From Oasisia sp. SBJ-2009 (lineage: Eukaryota > Annelida > Polychaeta > Sabellida > Siboglinidae), in assembly GCA_964017155.1 (NCBI GenBank), contig OZ024854.1, positions 69,309,254 to 69,373,253 of the forward strand: DNA of 64,000 nt, read 5' to 3'. Positions 36,630 through 50,500 of the stretch are shown here, piece after piece (position 1 is the stretch's first letter; each line of letters opens with the position of its first letter). The translations under genes and the position numbers were made by a program. Below the pieces are notes generated by a model. It made no database searches, had not been told where the DNA came from, and was given only the letters and a program-made list of their open reading frames with translations.

Positions 36630-38200
36630 GTGGGCATACAGCTTGTGTTCGTTCTGACGTTGTTTTATTAGCTCCACATGATTGTGACCCGTTCTGTCTG
36701 TACGTGCCGTCCACGTCGATGATAACACAGGACCCACTCGCACTCTCACTGTCTCGGGCATAACAATCGTTGACGATGTCTTCGGGGATCACTTGGAGTT
36801 TAATGACGTTCATGACATTGACGACAGCTGGTCCCGTCTTGTTGCCGAAATGAGATCATTGTATTTATTAATTGGAAACAAATGCGTGAGTGGACACACC
36901 AACATAGCGGTATATTATGGGTGAACATTTGTTGACAGGGCCAGGGGACAGTCGAGATGTAATTCTGGGTATACCTAATTCTGTCGGTCCTAATTACTGT
37001 ATGGTTTGATGTTTTTATTAAGCCTACCATGTTTATGTTTTATTAAGCCTACCATGTTTATGTTTAGCCCATTTCTACAACCTGTCAACGCATTCAATCT
37101 TGTTGCTCCAGCCTACCTTAACAAACTGTGGCTTAGCCTTAGAAGTTAGGGTATACCGAAGTTAGATACATACAGATTGTTTTTACGAAGTCGATATTCT
37201 TCCGGCTGCCAGAACCCGATTTTGGCCAGCTAATCTTCCGTGAGTGTAGTTGTGCATGCGCCATGATCGCGACCCTTGTGTGCATACATACTGAACCAGT
37301 CGCAGGCAAAATAAAGGTTTCCAGCACTCGGCAGGGTTCTATTACTATTAACTGAGTAGTCTATATAATATATTATGTTGTTGTTACAATGTTATGATCT
37401 TAAGGTCTCATTGAACTTAGTTAGCATGGAGTTTGTCGCAGTCAGCGATAAATACATTTTTTTGTTTTATCCGTTTTTCCTGGTGTTTGCCGCCGAAAAT
37501 GCAGCTGTGCATGATGGAATAGTAGTTGAGAAGTTTGTTAGCTTGTGCTGCAATCTTGGGCATTCTTTGTTTAGTAGCTTCCAGTGTAGGAATCACACAA
37601 ATAGGCCGATAACTGAACAAATGTTTATTTTTTCGGATAAAACTTTATCACCGACTGTGACACCACCAAACTTATTTTGCTGGCGATTGGTTCAGTAAGC
37701 ATGCATCCAAGGGTCGCGGTCACGGCACATGGGCAACTACACTCATGGAAGGTTAGCCGGCTGAAATCGGGTTCCGGCAGCCGGAAGAATATCCACTTTG
37801 TTGTTTTTAACGAAAGCCAGTTTTTAATCTGTACAAATGATTACACTTGTTTTACACAATTACTCATTTCAATACCAAATATGGATGTCTTTTCATGATA
37901 CTGTTTAGCCTCACCATGCTAAGAATACATGCGAGCGAACAGGAAAAATCAGAAAAATATTTCTGTTCTTTTATGGTGCAATGTAGACTGTCTAGACTAG
38001 TGGAGTGTTGACTGTAGGTCTGGGGACTTTTTCACCAAAGTAAAGAACTCTTAAGAAGGAAAATTCATAATTAAAAAAAGCTTTTCCCAGATCCAGAGTC
38101 AGATTTTTTGTATAATATTTCTTAAAGAAAGTTAGGTTGAATATACATGTAAACCTTTTGACAAGTATTAAAGTTTGCATGTTTTGCACAATTGAACCAA

Positions 38201-38245
<45 letters not shown>

Positions 38246-38271
38246 TTATATATAAATATTATATATATATA

Positions 38272-38331
<60 letters not shown>

Positions 38332-41300
38332 TATATATATATATATATATATTTAGCATTAATTAATATGATAGCAAGCTTATGATTTCCTTAAGGACCA
38401 TGTTACTAGTGAAACATATTTTGAAAGTTCTCCTTACATTTTCTGCCCGATTCTGTTTAAGGGTGGGTTTTCCTTAAGAGAACTTTATCATTGTGAAACA
38501 GTCCCTGGGCCTCAAAGTTGGCCTTCTAAACTAGGAGCACTGTGTTGCTAAAGCCAAAAAATGAGAAGCAAAAAAATGTCTGGGATCACAATAAATTGAC
38601 TGATTAAAATACAAAACTAAATTTAGTGTAGACACACATTAAACATGTGTAATGTGACTCAAGTGGAATAACATTAAAATTGATGTACTACTTTCTATTA
38701 AGCTACAAACATAACGTGAATTAAAGTAACCTAACAATAAAAAAATATATCTTACATACTCCTGCTGTAAAAATATGCTCATTTTGTGTTGTTAGTTTAC
38801 AATGGTATATGTCTGATATCATAAACGTATTGCCTGTGCGAGTCTATTCTTGCCTTCAGGTGTTCTATAAAATAGGTGCAGACGTTAAACATCCGCCGAC
38901 ATAAGAAGGTGCCTAGCAGAGATGGAGTGAGTACAATACAAATGTACTCGAGTACGAGTACGATTACTTTGAACATGCATGAGTACGAGTACAAGTACGA
39001 GTACTCAGAAAACAAATGTACTCGAGTACGAGTATGATTACTTTACAATGTACTCGAGTACGAGTACGAATACATTAGAATGTAATCATGATTACTTTCA
39101 CGATTACTTTATTGAATATCCTGTTTCTATCATAAAGACGATCTTTCACAGAATCCCTAGGTGTCATTCTTGTTCTGTTGCTGTGTCACTATCTAGTGTT
39201 CTAACTGATTACTGCTATCCACTATCCAGGTGTTATTGTTATTAATAATCAGATGATTTTTTGGGCAGGTTGGTATGGTTTCTGAATCAAATACAAATAT
39301 GATGCATTTAAGAATTGAAAATTTCCTCTGTTTATTTTAAATGTCAAAAACACATGATCAAATACATTACAACAACATTTCAACTCCAGGGGGGTCATAT
39401 TTAAAAGAGTATCCAATTCAAATATGTAGTATATAAGGCATGGGTTCAAATACATTTGTATTTGATAGTATTTAAATACTTTTGTAAAATATTTGTATTT
39501 GAATTCAAATACTTTTTCAAATACATTGTCAGTATCAACATTTTGTTTTCACTGTCACATATAATGCCTGCCAAACTGATTACCATCACTGCAACTTCAC
39601 CCAACAGTGCAAACTACTGATGAAGACACTTAACAGCACATGTCCCCCATGGCCCTGCACTGACCACAACCTTTGCCAGAGGATGGATTAGCACCTGACC
39701 CTTTGTTCTAGCTATTCTGGTTTCCTGGCTGAATTTGAAGGTGAATTGTCACACTTCCTCACAAGATCCTACCAGTGATTAGTAGTGTCTCTTCTGAAGA
39801 CAACATAGGCATGTTATTACAGACCACCTGGCTTAACATAACAGACAATATATTTTGGCCTTTACCTCTGTAGGCAGGTTTACAGTTTGCACTTAATTAA
39901 ACTCAATAGACAGGGATTTAGCAGCTAACTGCCCAGACCTGGATACCTAGGAACCATGACCAGTCATTCACACCATACTGATAGAGCAAACAGTACAGGT
40001 GGGGTGGAGTCTAAAATTACAAAGCAAGATGTTAGGGGATGCTTATCTACTGCAGGGCTTTCAGGGACTGTGGCAATATAACTTTATACTACCAGTACTA
40101 CAGTAAGCAGGAGGGTTGGGAGATGTGGCTTCTCTGGGGAGAGAAGGTTTTAATTAGGGAAATGTGACTGCATATTTATTTAACTGAAATGCTTAACAGT
40201 AATAGAAAATTAATAGCTCAATTAATATTACATTTATTAGATTACTTCTAATATTGTCATTTTATCTGTCTAATATATTTGCTTGCAACTGTTCATATGA
40301 AAAAAATGTAATCGTGAGAAGTAATCGTGAGTACGATTACTTTGGTAATGTACTCGAGTACGAGTACGATTACTTTGCTTCGTACTCGAGTACGAGTACT
40401 CCAAAAGTACTCGTACTCGAGTACAAGTACAAGAGTACGATTACTCCATCTCTGGTGCCTAGTCATAGTCTTCATCTCTGTAGATGTCAGTTTTGATATA
40501 CATGGTACTATTAATACATATGCGTCAAAAGAAGAAAACTCAGACGTGTAGTTACAATGTAACATATATGGACACATCACACGCACAAGTTCAAAATTTA
40601 TCAGTTACGCAGTTTAACCGGTTTATCACACGCACCGATTTACTCTGCGTACTGGTTTAATAATATTATTGTATGTATATATACATTTTGCATATGCAAG
40701 TTCCAAATCTACATGTCCTGGTGTATGCAATGGCGTACTGTAAAGTCGGCTTTAGTGTTGAGCTCTATAAAATTAACTAGTGTAAGTTGTACATTGTCTA
40801 GGCTAGCACTCGGCCTAAATCTCTTTAGCCAATGTGGCTATAGGTCAGACATTTCTTTAGCCCTTCCCCCTCCATACATAACTCCATCAAGACATAAGCT
40901 CCTTCCGGACAAAACCCCCTCGGACAAAACCCCCTCATCATCCTCAAGAATGATCAAAAGGAGTAAACTTAGCTTGGCTGTATATTTGTGCATACTATAT
41001 ATAATACAGCAGATCGGTGGTGCTGAACAACAATCTTCTCTTCTCCTGAAATGTTATCTTAACTTAATAATTGTATAAATATATTCTTAAAACAAAATTG
41101 GACGCATTCAATTGTAATTATAATTTTAAATGATAGTTTAGTCCTCTTATAATGTATGTCTACTAATTTAAATTACATTTTAGAAGATAATATATATATA
41201 TTTTGAAACAATTTCAAAGACATTTTCTATATATTTATTTATTTATTAACTAGTTTACACCACAATTATTGTTAAGTAGATAATCTATTATTTTTATTTT

Positions 41301-41403
41301 GTCTATTTATTTATTATATTAAAATATATTTTTCATTTTAAAGAACAAATTATGTATAATATGTATATCATATCTATATCTTATATTTGCCATATTTCAT
41401 TTT

Positions 41404-41445
<42 letters not shown>

Positions 41446-41518
41446 CACTATATGAGTCAACGCCAGGCTACATTCAAATTCATCATGTAATGCACGTTGA
41501 ATATGGCAATATTATTAT

Positions 41519-41567
<49 letters not shown>

Positions 41568-44500
41568 GGTATGTAAAAAATGTAAATACATACCAACTAT
41601 TTTATAATTACTGGCATAATAAAGGTGCTATTCAAGCAAGTTACCCTCTGTCTAGTATCATTGATGAGGGGGTTTTGTCCGGAAATGGATTGTCTAGAAG
41701 GCATTATGTATGGAGGGGGTTTTGTCCAAGGGGGTTTTGTCCAAGGGGGTTTTGTCCGGAGATGGCTTATGTGTAGAGGGAGTTATGTATGGAGGGGGTT
41801 TTGTCCGAGGGGGTTTTGTCCAAGGGGGTTTTGTCCGGAGGGGGTTTTGTCCAAGGGGGTTTTGTCCGGAGGGGGTTTTGTCCGAGGGGGTTTTGTCCAA
41901 GGGGGTTTTGTCCAAGGGGGTTTTGTCCGAGGGGGTTTTGTCCAAGGGGGTTTTGTCCAAGGGGGTTTTGTCCGGAGATGGCTTATGTGTAGAGGGAGTT
42001 ATGTATGGAGGGGGTTTTGTCCGAGGGGGTTTTGTCCAATGGGGTTTTGTCCGGAGGGGGTTTTGTCCAAGGGGGTTTTGTCCGGAGGGGGTTTTGTCCG
42101 AGGGGGTTTTGTCCAAGGGGGTTTTGTCCAAGGGGGTTTTGTCCAAGGGGGTTTTGTCCAAGGGGGTTTTGTCCGGAGATGGCTTATGTGTAGAGGGAGT
42201 TATGTATGGAGGGGGTTTTGTCCGAGGGGGTTTTGTCCAAGGGGGTTTTGTCCGGAGGGGGTTTTGTCCAAGGGGGTTTTGTCCGGAGGGGGTTTTGTCC
42301 GAGGGGGTTTTGTCCAAGGGGGTTTTGTCCAAGGGGGTTTTGTCCGAGGGGGTTTTGTCCGGAGGGGGTTTTGTCCGAGGGGGTTTTGTCCAAGGGGGTT
42401 TTGTCCGCGCACCCTTTTTATACATCAGTTGTAATTAACCTAACATTTATATAAAAGAAACCTAACACATGTAAAGCAAATAAACACCGAATATAATTTA
42501 ATGGAAACATTGTTTAACCACTGTTTAACTACTGAGAATTTTGCAAACATAATTAATGGGACATCTTTCAGCTATCAAAAGTTAAACACCTAACACCTAC
42601 AATTAAATACAAATAAATTAACAATGTAGCAAAGGTTTCAAGAAAATATTTTATAACAAGGCCAAATAATTCACAACAATCCACTGTAAAATCTGCTCTG
42701 CAATGATTCAAACATTGCATTAACATAATTATTGCCCATTTTTAAACATCGTTTGTCGGCTCAATAACTGATTAACTGAATAAATTAATTCCCCCTTTTC
42801 TACTTGGCTTATACTATAGATCGGCTGTAGACCTAGCCTGGGTGATGCAGGCTATACTTACTATAATCTGTTTTTGACATGCATCTTTCTTTCTGTAATA
42901 TGTTCCGCTGATCACAATAATGCAGTCATGTACTGCTGATAACGTCACTAATAATAACTAAAATAACATTTTGTCAATTTGTTGTTCAAGAGTTTTAATT
43001 TATTTCTGCCAAATAGCAAACCTTTTTGCCTATGGCGCAATTGGCAACTGGCAGCGCTAGCCTAAATTGTGACTACAGCAATTTAACTAGTTGCAGCTTA
43101 GTTAACATTTTACATGCATTTATGTGAATGAATGAATGAATGATGTTTTTTATTCTACCAGTATTTCAACCAAACACATATGTAAAAACATATATATCCA
43201 TGTCAAAACAACTCAGAATCAATACAAATATAACAATCACAATAAACATGGTAATAGTGTATAATAATTTGTAATACAGTAATTAATTTAATACAACATA
43301 CGATCAGGAGACTCCTCTAAGACCATGCTAGTCGCTATCGAGGAGCCACCTTATAACTAGGTGGTTGCAACTTTGTGCCATGCTAGATTAACTAATTGTT
43401 CTAATTATAACGGCCCTAATTAATGACTGGCATTGGCAGAGCTCATACAAACACAAATCAAATGGATTAGTTTAATATAGTTTTAATTAAATAAACAGCT
43501 CAAATGACAGTGGTTTGTCATTGAAAAATACTAAACTGGCCAATGATTGCTGTGGTTGACTAAGAATGCCTTCCATGCAAGCCGTTCATTCAAGATGGGC
43601 AAACAATTATGGCTAAGATTCTGATGCTGTTGGTCCTGTTCTCCACTTGTATAATGTTGTAGAAGAGCTTATGCTGTTGTTCCTGTTCCCCACTTGTATG
43701 GTTTTATAGAAGAGCTGATGCTGTTGTTCCTGTTCTCCACTTGTATGGTTTTATAGAAGAGCTGATGCTGTTGTTCCTGTTCTCCACTTGTATGGTTTTA
43801 TAGAAGAGCTGATGCTGTTGTTCCTGTTCTCCACTTGTATAATGTTGTAGAAGAGCTGATGCTGTTGTTCCTGTTCTCCACTTGTATAATGTTGTAGAAG
43901 AGCTGATGCTGTTGTTCCTGTTCTCCACTTGTATGGTTTTATAGAAGAGCTGATGCTGTTGTTCCTGTTCTCCACTTGTATGATGTTGTAGAAGAGCTGA
44001 TGCTGTTGTTCCTGTTCCCCACTTTAACAAGGTTTAACAAGGTTTAACAAGTTGCCGTCCAGAACCAAGCTCCACACGGCATGTGAACAAGGAAGCCTAT
44101 GGCTTATCGAGTGTTCACTTTAAAAAAAAAAAAATATACAATATTATAAAATGCACTAAAATGCTGCTAATTAAAATGCGTTGTCTCTATAAATACATAA
44201 GTAAAATAAAATGTATACGTTGTCTTTAAAAAAAATATACAAGTAAAATAAATAAATACATAAAATATCCTACAATAACACAATTTTTTATAATAATAAA
44301 TTAATTAAAATAATTAAACCACTTGTATGGTTTTATAGAAGAGCTGATGCTGTTGTTCCTGTTCTCCACTTGTATGATGTTGTAGAAGAGCTGATGCTGT
44401 TGTTCCTGTTCTCCACTTGTATGGTTTTAGAGAAGAGCTGATGCTGTTGTTCCTGTTCTCCACTTGTATGGTTTTATAGAAGAGCTGATGCTGTTGTTCC

Positions 44501-47500
44501 TGTTCTCCACTCGTATGGTTTTATAGAAGAGCTGATGCTGTTGTTCCTGTTCTCCACTTGTATGGTTTTATAGAAGAGTTTATGCTGTTGTTTCAGTTTA
44601 TCACTTGTATGCTGTTGTAGATCTTTGTTGTAACAACAGTGTGGCATTATTTAGTTGCAGACGACTAACTTCTCAAATGTGGTCGATGTCCAGTTGCTAC
44701 TGGACACCCTGTTCCGGACCTTTGTTGAGTTCAAGTCACATGAGCAGATTGAGAATCGGTTCATCATGAAGCAGCTGCGCACCAAGCTGAAGGCTCTGTC
44801 CATCCAGAACACAGCTGTCTGCAACTGCCACAAGGTAACACAGGTCTGACACTCTACGACTAGTGACACTGTATATATGAGTGGTGACAGAAGATGACAG
44901 GTAACTTTATGGCAAGTGATACTAATTGACACTCTGTATGACTGCCGTTGACTGGAGACAGTTACTTATGACACTAAGAAAGACCCCCTGTCAGCCCCCC
45001 CCCCCCCGGATTGGTGGTATAATTGAGTGATTTGTAAAATGTTGTACCAAATATGTCCCTACTCACTGCACATAGATGGAGCTAAGTAGTGTCATGTGTC
45101 ATGTCCACGTGTCATTTCATGTCACCATGTTCAGGGTCAATTTGTCAAGGTGTGGTGCTTGGCCTTCTTTGATTTAGATGAACTGTAAACAATGTGAAAA
45201 TTGGCCATGTGTTGTAAATCTGAGCTATGTGTATAATACAGAGCCATATCACATGACACCGGTATGTGACCAAGACTCATAGGTTCATAGCTCATGGGTT
45301 GAAATGGCATATATTGCAATAGATAGCTGATAGATTTTTCAAGATGGTGTCTAATGTTTTCACGAGCAGATTAAACGACTAGTTACACGTTGGCAGACAA
45401 AACATGTGACAAAGTTGGTCCCCAAATTTGGGTGGTTTACTATGCCTTGCATGACAAATTTATGCATCCATTCATAAAGTCCTGACCCCAGCATATGTGG
45501 TGTCAATAGAAAGCTCTGTTCTTGCCTAATCTATGAAAAATAAACTAGTGGGTAGGACTGGTCCAGGTAATCAGAACTGCGTAATCTTCCCACCAGAGCT
45601 GAAGTAAACACCAAGATGGCAGATGTTTGTGTTGAAGAACTTTCCACATTCAAAGGTTACTGCGTCTATATTTTTACAGCTGACTGTTAGACTAGTATTT
45701 TCAATTCAATTCAATTTATTTCAAAACACACAACATTAAAAAACAAGCAGTACAAATACAAATAATAAGTCACATGGTACGAATGAAATACAATTAAGAA
45801 ATATGTTTTGAAAAGGAGTAGACATAAAGTGAAACATTTATATTTGTCTACCCCTGTGAACACAATTCTTAAAAATGATAAGTGGCAATTCTTAGTTTTT
45901 AATTATAATGATGAGCACTGTTACATAACAAATAAATACGTGCACACAACAAATGTTAATTTGTTGTTATAATCATGTATGTTTACATGGTGTATTTGCC
46001 TACGAGAATATTAATGTAATGACATTTAAATGTACATTTGGACATTATGCTAACAAGCGATTCGTTGAGAGAATTCCACAATTTCACGCCAAGTACAGGT
46101 AATATGGACATTGCTCGCATATTTACTTTAGTTCAAGTAGTTAGAATGTTTAGCATGCTTTTTGATGTGAAAAATCAACAAATTGTCAACACAACATTTC
46201 ACCAGTCGTACCACGGGTTTGTGCCAATGGTGAATATACAGCTGTAGCAGCAATCGGCCTGCCTAAAATGGCCTACACTGATGTCGAAAAAATAAAAAGT
46301 TCTCAATGGATTTGATTAATTTTTCGCTATTTGGCAGCTAACATGTATGGCTATCTTTGTCTCGCAGGAAGTGGGAAATTTATCTGCTTGGTAATTATCT
46401 GGGAGCAGGATAGGGCTTTTATTTTTTGGATGAAGTTCATAAAATAATATCATCATAATTATCCAACATACCACTATTCATAGAGATTGTATTATAATGA
46501 AGAGTTCATTTAGCAGTAAAATGTCTCGTTAAAATTTTTATGATATGTATTTGCAGAGGTATGATTTTTATTTGGTCTCTGATTTTTATTGTAACAGTTA
46601 CAGTATGCCTTGTCGCAAGGTTAAGAGAATATTACCAAATTAAATATATCATGTACATTATAATGAAATATCAGTGATTAATATTTTTGAAAAACAATTT
46701 AGGCAAGCAATTTTTACTTTTGTTTTAAAGCGACTTTTTTTAATTAGCAGTTACTTAGCGACTTTTGTTTGTGTAAACATCTATGGTCGGCTTTAGTCAC
46801 AAATGTACATCGATGTACACATCATTTAAGGGGGCGGTTACACTGACCAGTCTACTGCCGTGGTCAGTACTGCCGTGTTAGTACTGCCGTGGTCAGTACT
46901 GCCGTGGTCAGTACTGCCGTGGTCAGTACTGCCGTGGTCAGTACTGCCATGGTCAGTGCTGCAGTGGTCAGTACTGCAGTTGTCAGTACTGTCCTGGTCA
47001 GTACTGCCATGGTCAGTGCTGCAGTGGTCAGTACTGCAGTTGTCAGTACTGTCCTGGTCAGTACTGCCGTGATCAGTACTGTCCTGGTCAGTACTGCCGT
47101 GATCAGTACTGCCGTGGTCAGTACTGCAGTTGTCAGTACTGCAGTGGTCAGTACTGCCATGGTCAGTACTGCCGTGGTCAGTACTGCCGTGGTCAGTACT
47201 GCAGTTGTCAGTACTGCAGTGGTCAGTGCTGCCGTGGTCAGTACTGCCGTGGTCAGCTGTGTGTTTGTGCTCCAGGACAGTCGGCTCAAGGACATCCTCC
47301 AGCTGCTCCAGGACGGACTCAACAAGAAGACCATCGCTGACCGCATCAACTATGGCCTCCAGCTGAAGACCTCCCTGGAAGACTTTGCCAAGGTCTTCCT
47401 TCCACACATGGAAGAGGAAGAGGAGGTGGGCTCCCCTAACTCCCTCTTACTCCAACATCTTCTTCCTCACAGGAGGAGGAGGGGAGTTCCTCTGGCTCCC

Positions 47501-50500
47501 TCTTCCTCCGAGAATTTCTTTCCCACACTGATGGGGAGGCAAGTTGCCTCTAAACTCTCTTGCTCCAACATTTCTTCCCCATATGGAGGAGGATGTGCCT
47601 TTCCATGGCTCCCTCGTCCTCCAAGGTGTTCTCCCCCCCCCCACAAGGAGGAGAGTTCTATCTGAGTCCCTGTTGCTACAAGGTCATGGGTCCTTCCTGG
47701 TGAATTATCACTCAGCAGTGTTTAGAAGTGATACTTTGCAAGTGGAGAGCAGTGTGTGTCCTCAGATGTGTCCTACAAGTGGAGAGCAGTGTGTGTCCTC
47801 AGATGTGTCCTACAAGTGGAGAGCAGTGTGTGTCCTCAGATGTGTCCTACAAGTGGAGAGCAGTGTGTGTCCTCAGATGTGTCCTACAAGTGGAGAGCAG
47901 TGTGTGTCCTCAGATGTGTCCTACAAGTGGAGAGCAGTGTGTGTCCTCAGATGTGTCCTACAAGTGGAGAGCAGTGTGTGTCCTCAGATGTGTCCTACAA
48001 GTGGAGAGCAGTGTGTGTCCTCAGATGTGTCCTACAAGTGGAGAGCAGTGTGTGTCCTCAGATGTGTCCTACAAGTGGAGAGCAGTGTGTGTCCTCAGAT
48101 GTGTCCTACAAGTGGAGAGCAGTGTGTGTCCTCAGATGTGTCCTACAAGTGGAGAGCAGTGTGTATCCTCAGATGTGTCCTACAAGTGGAGAGCAATGTG
48201 TATCCTCAGATGTGTCCTACCCTAGTTTTTGGTATTTGATGTCCACTCACTGGTGTCCTGTAATGTTTTGTCACATTTTGTCAGCTCCCCATGCTAATGT
48301 CAACTTCACCAAGTGCGTTGTGCATGAGTCAATTCAAATGTGTGTTGTGCAGGTGTTCACCGTCCAGGTGTGTTGTGCAGGTGTTCACTGTCCAGGTGTG
48401 TTGTGCAGGTGTTCACCGCCCAGGTGTGTTGTGCAGGTGTTCACTGTCCAGGTGTGTTGTGCAGGTGTTCACCACCCAGGTGTGTTGTGCAGGTGTTCAC
48501 CACCCAGGTGTGTTGTGCAGGTGTTCACCACCCAGGTGTGTTGTGCAGGTGTTCCAGCCCCTGCTGCAGCAGGTGTTCAGCTATGAGGAGCTGTGTGAGC
48601 TGAGACACCGCGTCATAGAGCAGCACCTGCTCCTGAAGGAGTGTGAGCTGTACGAGGCCGCCCAACTGCTCACGGCCACAGAGCTGGCCCGCACCACCCA
48701 CGACTCACCCTGTGAGTGCCCACCCCACCCTCCAGGGGTAGGGGAAACAACATCACCTCAGTAACAAAGTAGCTAAGAAATATTTAGTTTGGCTAGATAA
48801 AATTGGAAGTAATAACTCAGGATAAAATTTCTGCCCACCCAAACTGATATCACCTTGCTGAAATAAATGTCAGATGGACTGGACTGTTGCTAACACTCTG
48901 TGTAGGTGCACAACCAGGTCATTGTTACTGTCACTGTTACTTTCACAGTCTTAGAAGAGTCTCACAGTTGCTCCAGTGGTAAAACTGTCAGAGTCTTAGA
49001 GGAGTCTGACTCACTGAGAGCAAGTGTTGGTCTTAGAAGAGTCTGACTCACTGGGAGCAAGTGTTGGTCTTAGAGGAGTCTGACTCACTGAGAGCAAGTG
49101 TTGGTCTTAGAGGAGTCTGACTCACTGAGAGCAAGTGTTGGTCTTAGAGGAGTCTGACTCACTGAGAGCAAGTGTTAGTCTTAGAGGAGTCTGACTCACT
49201 GAGAGCAAGTGTTGGTCTTAGAGGAGTCTGACTCACTGAGAGCAAGTGTTGGTCTTAGAGGAGTCTGACTCACTGAGAGCAAGTGTTGGTCTTAGAGGAG
49301 TCTGACTCACTGAGAGCAAGTGTTGGTCTTAGAGGAGTCTGACTCACTGAGAGCAAGTGTTGGTCTTAGAGGAGTCTGACTCACTGAGAGCAAGTGTTGG
49401 TCTTAGAGGAGTCTGACTCACTGAGAGCAAGTGTTGGTCTTAGAGGAGTCTGACTCACTGAGAGCAAGTGTTGGTCTTAGAGGAGTCTGACTCACTGAGA
49501 GCAAGTGTTGGTCTTAGAGGAGTCTGACTCACTGAGAGCAAGTGTTGGTCTTAGAGGAGTCTGACTCACTGAGAGCAAGTGTTGGTCTTAGAGGAGTCTG
49601 ACTCACTGAGAGCAAGTGTTAGTCTTAGAGGAGTCTGACTCACTGAGAGCAAGTGTTGGTCTTAGAGGAGTCTGACTCACTGAGAGCAAGTGTTGGTCTT
49701 AGAGGAGTCTGACTCACTGGGAGCAAGTGTTGGTCTTAGAAGAGTCTGACTCACTGAGAGCAAGTGTTGGTCTTAGAGGAGTCTGACTCACTGAGAGCAA
49801 GTGTTGGTCTTAGAAGAGTCTGACTCACTGAGAGCAAGTGTTGGTCTTAGAGGAGTCTGACTCACTGAGAGCAAGTGTTGGTCTTAGAGGAGTCTGACTC
49901 ACTGAGAGCAAGTGTTGGTCTTAGAGGAGTCTGACTCACTGAGAGCAAGTGTTGGTCTTAGAAGAGTCTGACTCACTGAGAGCAAGTGTTGGTCTTAGAG
50001 GAGTCTGACTCACTGAGAGCAAGTGTTGGTCTTAGAAGAGTCTGACTCACTGAGAGCAAGTGTTGGTCTTAGAGGAGTCTGACTCACTGAGAGCAAGTGT
50101 TGGTCTTAGAAGAGTCTGACTCACTGAGAGCAAGTGTTGGTCTTAGAAGAGTCTGACTCACTGAGAGCAAGTGTTGGTCTTAGAAGAGTCTGACTCACTG
50201 AGAGCAAGTGTTAGTCTTAGAGGAGTCTGACTCACTGAGAGCAAGTGTTGGTCTTAGAAGAGTCTGACTCACTGAGAGCAAGTGTTGGTCTTAGAAGAGT
50301 CTGACTCACTGAGAGCAAGTGTTGGTCTTAGAGGAGTCTGACTCACTGAGAGCAAGTGTTGGTCTTAGAAGAGTCTGACTCACTGAGAGCAAGTGTTGGT
50401 CTTAGAGGAGTCTGACTCACTGAGAGCAAGTGTTGGTCTTAGAGGAGTCTGACTCACTGAGAGCAAGTGTTGGTCTTAGAGGAGTCTGACTCACTGAGAG

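Noticed and set aside
41664..42408. Telomeric repeat (GGGGTTTT of some protists)
   Set aside because: Each G5T4 is followed by GTCC plus a linker, and the array lies inside an intron within an inverted element, not at a chromosome end.
41625..42438. Gly/Phe/Val-rich ORF and Thr/Lys/Pro-rich antisense ORF of about 240-270 codons
   Set aside because: Translation of the GGGGGTTTTGTCC repeat; no independent coding signal.
46838..48586. ORFs of 161-276 codons before and after FBXL5 exon 3
   Set aside because: These are frames through 15, 37 and 28 bp repeats. They overlap true exons 3 and 4 only by chance frame continuity.
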